Positions 55,111 to 64,000 of a DNA stretch of 64,000 bases are shown piece after piece. The stretch covers positions 690,049-754,048 of the forward strand of contig NW_024881298.1 in NCBI RefSeq assembly GCF_018691265.1. The letters run 5' to 3'. Position 1 is the stretch's first letter, and each line of letters starts with the position of its first letter. The position numbers and the translations under genes are program-made. This DNA comes from Tyto alba. Lineage: Eukaryota; Chordata; Aves; Strigiformes; Tytonidae. The notes below the pieces were generated by a model. It worked only from the letters and a program-made list of their open reading frames with translations. It was not told the origin of the DNA and did no database searches.

Positions 55111-56855
55111 TTTCTTTCCCCACTTTCCAGGAGGAGGCCTTTGACAAAACAACTGCATTTCTGCGCCAAGTGGAAGAAGAGCTGTGATGGACAATACTGC
55201 TAAAAGAAGATACAAAAATCCCCCCCCAAATCTCATATACTTTGCCTTTGTTCCTAGTCTATTTTTTGTCTCTCTATAAACTAAAAGACCTGGGTTCTTC
55301 AGGAGGACAGGCCCACTTGTCCCAAGAGCACTCCCTCTGACCACAGGGCTGACTTGCCCCATAGAGCTGTCTCTTCCTTGTGCTGGAATGCAAACATCAT
55401 GTGCATTTGCTCACATTTTGACATCCTGCTTTCCTGTGCTCGTCGGTTTCTGAACATGACTGGAATAGCTGTTTAGAACTGAGATCCTCTGTGCTCTTCC
55501 AAGGAAAACCAGAGCCATGATTTGAAATAAATTGTTTCAGTGAAAAGATCAAGGCAGATGTCCTTTCTCCAACTGGGAGAAGGCTGAGCGCAGCTCTGGG
55601 TGAGTGGTCTCAGCTCTCAGAAACGCTGCCCTTCTGAGGAGAGCATTGCTGCCCTGAGCAGGCCAATTTCTTGCATTGACAAGGAGCAGGTCAGGAGTTA
55701 CCTGCTCAGACAAAGGGACTGTTCAATGGGATCATGACAGAGGATGCTTGAGACAACACTGCATGTGAGACAGTAAAAGAAAAGGTGAGAAAAAGTCTAT
55801 GCCCAGCACATGCCTGAGGGAAAATCCAGGGAAAGTGCCTGCCTGAGAAGCAGCCTCATGAGCTGTGCTCCTTGAAATACATGGTGCTCTCATCATTGTC
55901 AAACCCACCTCCTGGATGTGATGGTTTGCTTCTGGAAGAAACCAGCCTTAGAAGAGGTGACAAGGATGAGTAAAGCCGCCAGCCTTCCCCACTGGATGAG
56001 TGAGAGTCCATGTCAGAAAGCTGAGGGTCTGAGCTTGTGGAATGGTGAGGGAAAGAGACAAGAAGGAGAAACTGGGAAAGAAGAGAGACCTGTGGGAGGA
56101 GAAGGGCTCAGGTGATATTGACCCAGAGACCCTGCATTGACTTTTCCCCCATGCCAGCTGAAGTGGGCAAGTGCCAGGGCTGGCTCCAACAGAGCCCAGC
56201 CCAGCTGGAACTCAGCACCACCAGCCCCTCCCCAGCATCTCTGCTGGAAGTTACTGGGTCTCAGGGTATCTGGGGAAGGAGGGAGCTGGGCTGGGGACAT
56301 GTGCAGCACAAGACAGGGCTGAGACTCAGCTCTCAGTCACACACTTTCACTGCACAAACACCCACAGCAAAATCAGCAGTTCCCTGACTTGGGACATCCA
56401 GCACCCACCGGCAATGCTCAGCATGAAGGGTTGACCTCTGTGCTGACGGTGCCTGGGAACAAAGACCTGGGGCTTCACTCTCTGCCACTACCCCACCACA
56501 TCTTCCCTTCCGTGATCTCTTTGCAAACCCTGACTCAGATCTAATGCCCTGCTCTGCCCTTGCTCTCTGCTCCTCACATCTCGAGATTGACATGCCAGGA
56601 GCAAAAAACGTCCCGTGTTCTACACTGTGACCTGGAGCTTATAGCACCAACAATTCCCTCAGTGACCCAGGCACAGCTCAGCTCTCCCCAGGCACTGCAG
56701 GGAGGAAGCATTGCTTACCTGGTTCTCAAATCAGGCTGCAACTTCCGAGCTGCTGGAAAGCCTGGAATCTGTTGTGGCAAGGCCTGCCTTTCCTGACAAC
56801 CCTGAGTACTTTGAACTCCAGGTGAGGCTTCTCTAGAAAGGAGAATCAGGCAAGG
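55111..56855. other. Non-coding interval, nothing recognised
   Basis: No conserved frame, LTR or CR1 signature was identified; open frames are short and family-less. Confidence 0.4.
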
Positions 56856-56857
56856 AA

Positions 56858-57298
56858 ATCATTTTTGAATGCTATTGGCTTTCTTGGCCACCTGGGCAAA
56901 CTGTTGGTTCATTTTCAACCAGCTGTTGACCAACACACCCAGGTTCTTTTCTGCTGGGCAGCTTTCCAGCCACTCTTCCCCCATCCTGTAGATTTGCATC
57001 GGGTTGTTGTGCCCGAAGTGCTGGCCCCGAAACTGAGCCTTCCTGAACCTCATCAAATTGGCCTTTGCCCATCACTCCAGCCTGTCCAGACCCCTCAGTA
57101 GAGCCTTCCTAGACTGCAGAACATCAACACTCCCGCACAACTTGGCGTTGCCTGCAAACTTACTGATGGTGGACTTGATCCCCTCATCCAGATCACTGAT
57201 AAAGATATTAATGAGAACTGGTCCCAATACTGATCCCTGGGGAACAGCATTTGTGACCAGCCACCAGATGGGTTGAACTCCATTCACTACCATTCTTT
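56858..57298 (-). mobile_element. CR1 LINE ORF2 fragment
   Basis: Minus-strand frames give '[20 protein letters not shown]', then '[19 protein letters not shown]', then 'HNNPMQIYRMGEEWLES' and 'AEKNLGVLVNSWL'. This is the CR1 reverse transcriptase thumb and downstream order, with small frameshifts between blocks. Confidence 0.9.
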
Positions 57299-57424
57299 GG
57301 GCCTGGTCAGATGCCCAAGTAAGGACATTACAGTCTGGATGGCTGGTTTGACAGTGGGGTTCAGAAGTTCATGGTGAATGAATTTTTTACTTCATGCAGA
57401 TCAGTAGCACCTTGACTACTGCAA

Positions 57425-57600
57425 GTGTTCACCCTGGGATCTGTCCTGGCAAATATCTTTACCAAGGACATGGAAGAACTGAAAGAGTGTACTCTCACTA
57501 AGTTTGAAGATGCCACCAAACTGTGGAAGTATCAGTCAATAAGCTGGAGGGCAGAGTTGCCATCCAGGGAGATCTAAAGAGGCTGAGATATTGTGGATTA
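57425..57600 (+). mobile_element. CR1 LINE ORF2 fragment, opposite strand
   Basis: The plus strand encodes a decayed version of the same CR1 segment (..GSVLANIFTKDMEEL..). It lies tail to tail with 56858-57298, so two independent insertions are likely. Confidence 0.75.
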
Positions 57601-57604
57601 ATCA

Positions 57605-57890
57605 CAATAGACTGCTTAGGCTCCCACAGCCACTCACTCACTCCTCCCCAGTGGGATGGGGGAGAAAATTGGAAGGGTGAAATTCAGAAAACTCATGGGT
57701 TGAGGTGAAGACAGTTTAATACATAAAACAAAGCTGTGTGCAAGTGTCAAGCATAATAAAGAAATTCATTGTTGAGCACAATGTCATACAGTATGGACTA
57801 TCCCTTTGGTTAACTGAGGTCAGCTGTTCCAGTTGTGACCCCTCCCAACTTCATGTACACCCCCAGCCTACTTGCTGTCAGAGTAATTTC
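57605..57890 (-). repeat. ERV-L-type LTR fragment
   Basis: Resembles in reverse the common bird ERV-L LTR ('cagtgggatgggggagaaaa', 'gttgaggtgaagacagttta', 'atccctttggttaactgag'). It is truncated and diverged. Confidence 0.75.
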
Positions 57891-58350
57891 TTCCCATTAT
57901 GATGCCAGTGAAAGCAATCAGTTCATTGTCCCCCCCATAGCCCCAGCAAGACATAATCTCATAACATACAATTTGCAGCTTCCCCCAGTATCCAACACTT
58001 TCCCAGCCCCAGCTGTGTCCCATGTGGGGATTCACAGATAGCCCTTCTCTGGGGTCTGCCAGGGTCTGCACCAGGAGAGAGGCCGGGCAGCGCTGGCTTG
58101 TCCCCCTCTACAGGCACTGAGACCAGCAAGAGGATGGAGATGGTTTAGCAGCAACGCTCACCCATAAACCTGGGTGAGCAGCCAGTGCTGGAAATGACCA
58201 GCGAGATAGGCTGGGGGGTGATGAATGTCCTGGGCCACCTTCCCAGTCTCGCCATGCCACCAAGAATACAAATCTGCACCCTCTCTCCTGTGCCTTCTTG
58301 ACTTTGATCCCAGTCATGAGCCCTGGCTCCGTAACACAAATCCCCTGGTG
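57891..58350. other. Non-coding flank of duplication block B
   Basis: Nothing recognised. Block A has no counterpart because the gamma ERV LTR lies there. Confidence 0.4.
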
Positions 58351-59389
58351 TGAGTGCTCACCCTGCATGCTCACACAGTATAAGCTGTACACTGGTGTTT
58401 TTCTCTCCAAGAAACTTTCCACCCCAGCCCAGCCCCTCCTCAGCACTCCCCATGCCCACCACACTCTCCCCAGACCATCCCATCCCAGCACAACAGCCCA
58501 GACTTGGCTGGCCCCATGGCATTGCCCAGCGCAGGGTGCTGCAGAGCTCTGGGCACTCACCCCACAGCCCCAGCCCCTTGGAAGATCACTGCAGCTCCTG
58601 GGGCACAGAGGGCTCTCAGCCTCCCCATCAGCCCCAGGGCTGGGGCCAGCCATGGCATGAGCAGACGCAGGCCAGCGTCTCCCTCTCTCTGCTGCTCTTC
58701 TCTCCAAGAGATCCTGATTGCCCAGTGCTGGCAGCCCCTCTGTGCCCATCCCTCTGCCCAGCACAAGACTCCTGCACTGGGGGCTCCCCGGGCAGCTCCT
58801 GCTGTGCCAGCGAGAGAAAAGCTGCCCAAACTGGTGCCTCCAGAAATAGGTCTGCTCTTGTCGCGGGTTGTCACCTCAGGCACGGCCCTGAGCTGGCGGT
58901 GCTGCTCTGCAGGGAAGTGGTGGCTGAAAGCCACGGGGAGATGGTCCCAGGGAGATCCCCATGGATCAGCCATCATTTCCATTGCACTGGGCACCCACAC
59001 GTGAAGGAGCAGCACAGGCCTATTCCCTAACACATCCCCCATGCCCTCCTGCCCTGAAACCCTGGAGAACCCAAGCACAGTAGCACGCTCAGAGGGGCAA
59101 TTCCTTCAGCCTGTTCCTGACCTCAGCTTTGGAAGAAGGGAACAACCTCCAGACATCAACACTAGGAAAATCCTCCTTTATTATAGATCTGTGACATGGG
59201 TGTCATGATGTACTGTCCTACTGGACACATGTACAAAGTCCTCCTGGTCAGAGAGGCTGATATATGTCTCTGAGGAAGAGGAGTGGATGCAGACATTTAT
59301 AGACAAGCAAGATTGTCCCAAAGAAAATGTTGATGCACAGAAGGATTCAGAGATGAATTGGAAATACCTTCTGAAGAGACATGGGCAGT

Positions 59390-60325
59390 TTATTCTTGCT
59401 GAGAGTCAGCTGACTGAATCAGCTTCTTCAGTGCGTCCTTTATCTCCTGGTTCCTCATGCTGTAGATGAGGGGGTTTAGAACTGGAGGAACTACTGCGTA
59501 GAGAAATGACACCACCAGTTCCAGGGATGGGGAGGAGTTGGAGGGGGGCTTCAGGTAGGCAAACATGACAGTGCTGATAAACAGGGAGACCACAGCCAGG
59601 TGAGGGAGGCACGTGGAAAAGGCCTTGTGCCGTCCCTGCTCAGAGGGGATCCTCAGCACTGCCCTGAAGATCTGCACATAGGACAGCATGATAAAAAGAA
59701 AACACCCAAATGCTAAACTGATACTAACCACAAGGAGTCCAACTTCCCTGAGGTAGGAGTCTGAGCAGGAGAGCTTGAGAATCTGGGGGATTTCACAGAA
59801 GAACTGGTGCACAGCATTGCCTCCGCAGAGTGGTAGGGAAAATGTGTTGGCAGTGTGCAGGAGAGAAATGAGCAACGCAGTGCCCCAGGCAGCTGCTGCC
59901 ATGTGGACACAAGCTCTGCTGCCCAGGAGGGTCCCGTAGTGCAGGGGTTGGCAGATGGCAACGTAGCGGTCATAGGCCATGACAGTGAGAAGATAGTACT
60001 CAGAAGATATCAAAAAGACAAAGAAAAAGAGCTGTGCAGCACATCCCATGTAGGAGATGTCCCTGGTGTCCCAGAGGGCATTGGCCATGGCTTTGGGGAG
60101 AGTGGTGGAGATGGATCCCAGGTCGAGCAGGGAGAGGTTGAGGAGGAAGAAGTACATGGGGGTGTGGAGGTGGTGGTTGCAGGCGATGGCTGTGATGATG
60201 AGGCCGTTGCCCAGGAGGGCAGCCAGGTAGATGCCCAGGAAGAGCCAGAAGTGCAGGATCTGCAGATCCTGTGTGTCTGTGAATGCCAGGAGGAGAAATT
60301 GGTTGATGGAGCTGATGTTGGACAT
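59390..60325 (-). CDS. Olfactory receptor (bird OR14-like), OR-B, intact
   Basis: 311-residue seven-transmembrane odorant receptor, single coding exon. Marks: 'NISS' glycosylation site, 'GNGLIITAIA' (TM1), 'LHTPMYFFLLNLSLLDL' (TM2), 'MAYDRYVAICQPLHY' (TM3), Cys-rich second extracellular loop ('CGGNAVHQFFCEI'), 'KAFSTCLPHL' (TM6), 'NPLIYSMRNQEI' (TM7) and tail 'SADSQQE'. The frame is open upstream to 60466, but the ATG at 60325 matches the OR-A start and the normal N-terminus. About 41 differences from OR-A concentrate in TM3-TM5, the usual ligand-facing region. Confidence 0.93.
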   Translation of the reverse strand: MSNISSINQFLLLAFTDTQDLQILHFWLFLGIYLAALLGNGLIITAIACNHHLHTPMYFFLLNLSLLDLGSISTTLPKAMANALWDTRDISYMGCAAQLFFFVFLISSEYYLLTVMAYDRYVAICQPLHYGTLLGSRACVHMAAAAWGTALLISLLHTANTFSLPLCGGNAVHQFFCEIPQILKLSCSDSYLREVGLLVVSISLAFGCFLFIMLSYVQIFRAVLRIPSEQGRHKAFSTCLPHLAVVSLFISTVMFAYLKPPSNSSPSLELVVSFLYAVVPPVLNPLIYSMRNQEIKDALKKLIQSADSQQE

Positions 60326-61969
60326 TTGCTTCCTCTGTACATGGGAGTCTGTTCTAAGGAGGAAAGACAATGACATCATAAGACAGACTTCTTTGAGTAA
60401 ATTCAAAACCCTTTCTCCAAGATGTGTCCCTGTTGCTACACACCACCTCCCCTTCCCACCCACCACCCCCCACCCCCACCTCCCATTTCTTTTTAGAGCT
60501 CTTCTTCATCTCCATGGCTGGAGATCTGTTTGGTGCTTCCCAAGCGTGACAGGAGGGCAAGGGTTTTTGTCTGATGTCTGCCAAGGAGTCAGCACTTTGA
60601 CTGGCTTTGTCACACCAAACCTGCTCGTAACTTTGAAGTGCTTGTCGGCATCTGCTCCGTCAGTGTTAAGGAAAGGGGAAAGCAGAAGGCAGGTTTAGCA
60701 GGTTTCCTGCAGCACTCAGGGAGAACAGAGTGAGTCCTGTGGCTGTACCTTACTGCAGAGTGAGGGCAGCTGGTCTGTCCTTTTGTCTTGTTTCCGTCTG
60801 CCCTGAATTGCACGTTTCTGAGTTCAAGGGTGATTACAAACCCATGTTACCCTGAAAAGCATCCAGACACTGCTGAGAGCAGAGGGATCCACTGCAGAGC
60901 ACCAGATGACTCACCCTTTCTCCAAGTCTCAGCACCCCACTTTAGCCAATGACACCCATGGCTCACAGAGTCCCCTGGAAGCAGCAGACAGCTGGGATGG
61001 ACACCCCAAGGAGAGAGCCAAGGGTCCGAACCACGGCAACTTCTTAAGGGAGAGCCAGCTCCTGGCCCAGCCTCACAGACTGCATTGCCCAGAGCTTCAT
61101 GGGTTAGAGGAAAGCTGGGACACCTCATTGCTAGGGGCACATCTGCAGAGGAGGGCTCCCAAGCTCTGTGCCTGACTCTGCAGCTGAAACCCCCTTCCCA
61201 GAGAGCCTGTCAGCAACACCAAGGGCATCTGAGCAAGGCAAGGAGAGGGACAGACAGGCTCTCAGGAAAGCCTTTCCCTTCTGCAGCTCTGCACAGCCCC
61301 TCCCAGACAGTAGCAATGCAGGACAGTCGCCCTCAGGCCCTGCTCAGCGGGAACTGGGCCCCTGGCAGCAGAGATGCACTTCATCCCTTCTGCTGGGCTG
61401 CTGGGCCAGGAGGTGACTCACGGCCAGGAGCCACGGGCTAAGGGCTGTGCTGGGTGGCAGAGGAGACAAGAGGAGTGTTGCTCAGGGAAGGAGTCTGCCC
61501 TGCAGCAGGGTTTCCCTTAACATTTCCCTCCATCCCTGCCCACATCTCCACTGCCTGGAGCTGTCCAGGCTGGCAGTTCTGTCTTTGAGCCCATGTTTCG
61601 TCCGTGCCAGTGCTCACAGTCCCCATCCCAGCCCCTGTGTGCACAGCTCTGCCCTGCAGCCACTCTGTGTGTGCAAGGCTTAAAGCACAGCCCACCCAAA
61701 CCCTGATGAAAATGGAAAGGTGACACTGATCTGTTCTGTAGGCTGCTGGGGGCTGAAGGCACTTACTAAGGTTCATATTAAATATCATTGTGAAAGGTTA
61801 AGTGTGTCAGCCCCTGCTCTTATCTGCACAGCCGAGTTTCCTTTCCCACCATGAGGAGCCAGCGAAAATAGGAAGCAGAGAGTCCAGAATGAACAGACAC
61901 AAACAGAATATCCCTGAGATGAAAGTATTTGTGACAAATTCCCTGTGAAATGAGCTGGGCATGAATTGG
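60326..61969. other. Upstream region of OR-B, non-coding
   Basis: No further coding region recognised. Only patches resemble the upstream region of OR-A. A promoter was not identified. Confidence 0.4.
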
Positions 61970-62530
61970 AGCTGTGAGCATCCCTGATCCACGCAGCAGC
62001 CTCTGGAGAGCAGAAGGACCCTACCCTGGCGGGGGTCTCTCCTTCCCCCCACAGCTTCTCCCCACAGTGCCGTGGGGAGCTCCCCGGGCAGGCTGAGTGC
62101 TGACCCTGGCAGGCAGCAGAGTCCCTGCCCCAGCACACAGCCCCCTGGGGTGCAGGGACCCTGCTGGGAAGGACAGCCCTGGGCACCCCTGCCTGCACAC
62201 CCGGCTGCACACCCCTGCAGCCGGCCCCGCCAGAAGGCAGCCCTCATGCCCTGGCCCTCGCAGGGGGCACCAGGGAAGCCTTGCTCAGGAGCACCTCCTC
62301 CTCCTCCTCCTCCTCCTCTAGGCAGGAGGCAGATTCCTGGTGGCTCTTCCACCTTCCCCAGATCCCTCCCCGAGCTGCAGCTGCATTGCCCTGCACCCCC
62401 AGACTTACTGTGGCCAGGGCCCTGACACTTTCTCCTCCTCGGAGCTCTCAGCAGCCTCCCAGCCCAGGCTGCCTTGAAGTTGTGTGTGCCTCGCTGCTCT
62501 GCCCTGGGTGCCTGCAGGGAGTGCCCTCAG

Positions 62531-63110
62531 TGACGTGCGGAAATAGACTCCACAATCTGGTAGATTGTAAAGTAGGTATGTTTATTCAGCGCTGAGGTAC
62601 ACAGGGGATAACTCCTCCTATTGTGTACCCAACGTGTGATGCTGTTACCTAAGATTTATAGAGCAAATGATTACATATTCATAATATTTCGCAATACGCC
62701 TATACATATTCAACACCTATCCCCGCTTCATATTATAATTAGCATTTCCATAATCTCCTCCTAGTTGAGTCTGCGCAGTGTCTTCTGGTGGTGGTCGTGG
62801 GGGTCTTTGGGGATGAAGTCAAGCTCCTCTTCCTCCTGTCCGCTCTGTGACCCCAGGTTTTGCGCAGACTCAGTCTCTTACTGGCTGTTGTCCAAACCGT
62901 GGGTCTAGTTCCAACTGGCTTGGTACTGATAAAGCCTAGAGAGCTCACCGTGTTTTATAAACTGTCTGCTCACTAAGCAGACAGTTAACCGTTATCTAAA
63001 CTATTTCCCTTGAACTATTTTCTTTTGTTATCCCCTTCTTGCTATTATCCCCTTCTTGCTATTCTCATGTTAACCCTTACATCCCCTGTTCCTATTTTGG
63101 CCCTGTATCA
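62531..63110 (-). repeat. 3' LTR of ERV-5
   Basis: 580 bp, TGATACAGGG to CGCACGTCA on the minus strand, with AATAAA ('gctgaataaacat') near 62577-62590. A purine tract (aagaaaaggggggat) lies immediately upstream at 63111-63125. Confidence 0.87.
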
Positions 63111-63150
63111 ATCCCCCCTTTTCTTATTATACTGAGTAAATTCTTTTACT

Positions 63151-64000
63151 TCAGCAATCCCCCAAATAATATAAAGCCTCATGCATCGCTGTTATTCTTT
63201 TAAACATTCTCCAGACCCATAAATACAAAATGATGGTTAGTACTAATAAAATTCCTAAACTACCTAGTAGAATCACAATGGGGTGTATCATAATGTTAAG
63301 AATCCCTGTTGCAGAAGGCGACCAACCGAAAAGAGTATCCCACCAGTTGTGACTTGCATCTTGTTTTGTTCTTTGCAAAACCCTGTTTATTTCTTTTGTA
63401 TCATGGTGTATAGTAACTAAAGTTTTCTCTCCGTTTCTCTGAATTTCTCTCAAGATCCCTAACAAATCTTGATGTTTAATCAATTGCCTTACTAATGTAA
63501 GGTTCATTCCAATAGGTGTAGGTGATAATTCGAGATAATTTATGATTTTAGATTTTATCAACTGGTGGGAAACCACTGGTGCCCAATATACAAAGTCACA
63601 CCCAGTAATCTTAACAAAGTTACAAATACAAAAATTAGAATGATTCCCAGTAAACAAAGTTACATTGTCAGGATCTATCTCTACGAATACACAAGCGGTT
63701 CTTAAACATATACAGCCTTGACCAGCATATATAATCACAGTTTTCTTACTATTATCTGGGTGAATTTCGAAGTGACAGATACTTTGCTCAGTGTCAAGGC
63801 ATATGTCTCTGGTGTCAATTGTATTACTTTCACAGATGAACCCCTGTTGTTCTCGAGTAATACAAGATTCCACGTTTACAGTCTGCCATTTCTCATTCTC
63901 CTTCCGGGCCCATGCTCTGTGTTCTGAAGGATAGAGCACTGTATCCTCATGGTTTAACCCTAATGCGATGATGGGATGGATTACATAAACTGTAGCATTA
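63151..64000 (-). CDS. env: ERV-5 env C-terminal part, open frame continuing beyond window
   Basis: The frame is open from the window edge to a stop at 63151, about 283 codons, with no internal stop. It has many Cys residues in an ectodomain ('GQGCICLRTACVFVE', 'FCICNFVKITGCDF') and N-glycosylation sites. A coiled heptad-like part ('LVRQLIKHQDLLGIL') follows, then 'NWWDTLFGWSPSATG', one membrane span ('PIVILLGSLGILLVLTIILY') and a short basic tail. No CX6CC motif was seen, so the lineage is not assigned. Whether the full gene is intact depends on sequence outside the window. Confidence 0.75.
   Translation of the reverse strand, partial: NATVYVIHPIIALGLNHEDTVLYPSEHRAWARKENEKWQTVNVESCITREQQGFICESNTIDTRDICLDTEQSICHFEIHPDNSKKTVIIYAGQGCICLRTACVFVEIDPDNVTLFTGNHSNFCICNFVKITGCDFVYWAPVVSHQLIKSKIINYLELSPTPIGMNLTLVRQLIKHQDLLGILREIQRNGEKTLVTIHHDTKEINRVLQRTKQDASHNWWDTLFGWSPSATGILNIMIHPIVILLGSLGILLVLTIILYLWVWRMFKRITAMHEALYYLGDC

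Larger units (their letters stand above)
58351..62530 (-). repeat. Olfactory receptor segmental duplication block B (inverted)
   Basis: Reverse complement relative of 19335-23705. It keeps the empty site of the solo LTR near 58860-58880 and a shorter (GGA)n tract. Upstream of OR-B it is about 0.9 kb longer than block A. The block ends exactly at the LTR of ERV-5 (62531). Confidence 0.85.
62531..64000 (-). mobile_element. ERV-5: 3' end of a provirus running off the window
   Basis: Contains env, purine tract and 3' LTR in order on the minus strand. It is not of the K-type LTR family. The internal and 5' parts lie beyond the window. Confidence 0.85.

Noticed and set aside
59390..60466. An extended 358-residue start for OR-B
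   Set aside because: The upstream start is a GTG in C-rich DNA. The ATG at 60325 matches the OR-A start and the normal receptor N-terminus.

Overview
The window looks like repeat-dense avian nuclear DNA, most likely passerine. Evidence: CR1 LINE fragments, bird-type ERV-L LTRs, several betaretrovirus-like (ERV-K type) and gamma-like endogenous retroviruses (ERVs), and two intact olfactory receptor genes resembling the expanded bird OR14-like group. The species and chromosome cannot be fixed from sequence. The ERV density and the inverted repeat would suit a W chromosome, a cluster region or an unplaced contig, but that is inference. Only the two olfactory receptors look like intact cellular genes; nearly everything else is mobile element, LTR, pseudogene or duplication.

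Left part (1-31 kb). CR1 pieces and a small integrase relic lead into ERV-1 (4093-10936, minus). ERV-1 is a 5'-truncated betaretrovirus-like provirus with gag, dUTPase-protease, pol and env relics. It ends abruptly where a 6.5 kb inverted repeat begins. Arm 1 (10935-17410) and arm 2 (23915-30391) are nearly identical by eye and flank a 6.5 kb spacer. Each arm carries four exons of an SLC4-family (Na+-coupled bicarbonate transporter-like) pseudogene and a 5'-truncated gamma-like ERV. The spacer holds an ERV-L-type LTR, olfactory receptor OR-A and a solo LTR with a 5-bp target-site duplication (TSD).

Middle part (30-41 kb). The SLC4-like pseudogene continues rightward out of arm 2. It has a premature TGA, missing exons and a frameshift, and ends at polyadenylation signals near 35.64 kb. 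A patchwork follows: an env fragment, LTR fragments, and a gamma-like ERV 5' end (LTR plus gag) interrupted by a solo ERV-K-type LTR with a perfect 6-bp TSD.

Right part (41-64 kb). ERV-2 (41382-53472, minus) is the best-preserved provirus: two-zinc-knuckle NC, dUTPase, protease, RT-RNase H and a full integrase, with a proline-tRNA-type primer site. Its env is mostly deleted and has an alpharetrovirus-type TM. Its gag contains a striking insert: the 3' half of tRNA-Val(CAC) ending in CCACCA plus an A-tract. A second provirus, ERV-3 (48503-53376, plus, lysine-tRNA primer site), is nested in the ERV-2 5' LTR with a TTGAAC TSD. ERV-3 lacks pol and carries a roughly 42-bp tandem array in its leader. 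Beyond it are an olfactory receptor pseudogene, CR1 pieces, ERV-L LTR pieces and an inverted duplicate of the OR-A block carrying OR-B (59390-60325). The window closes with the 3' end of another ERV (LTR plus an open env frame running off the edge).
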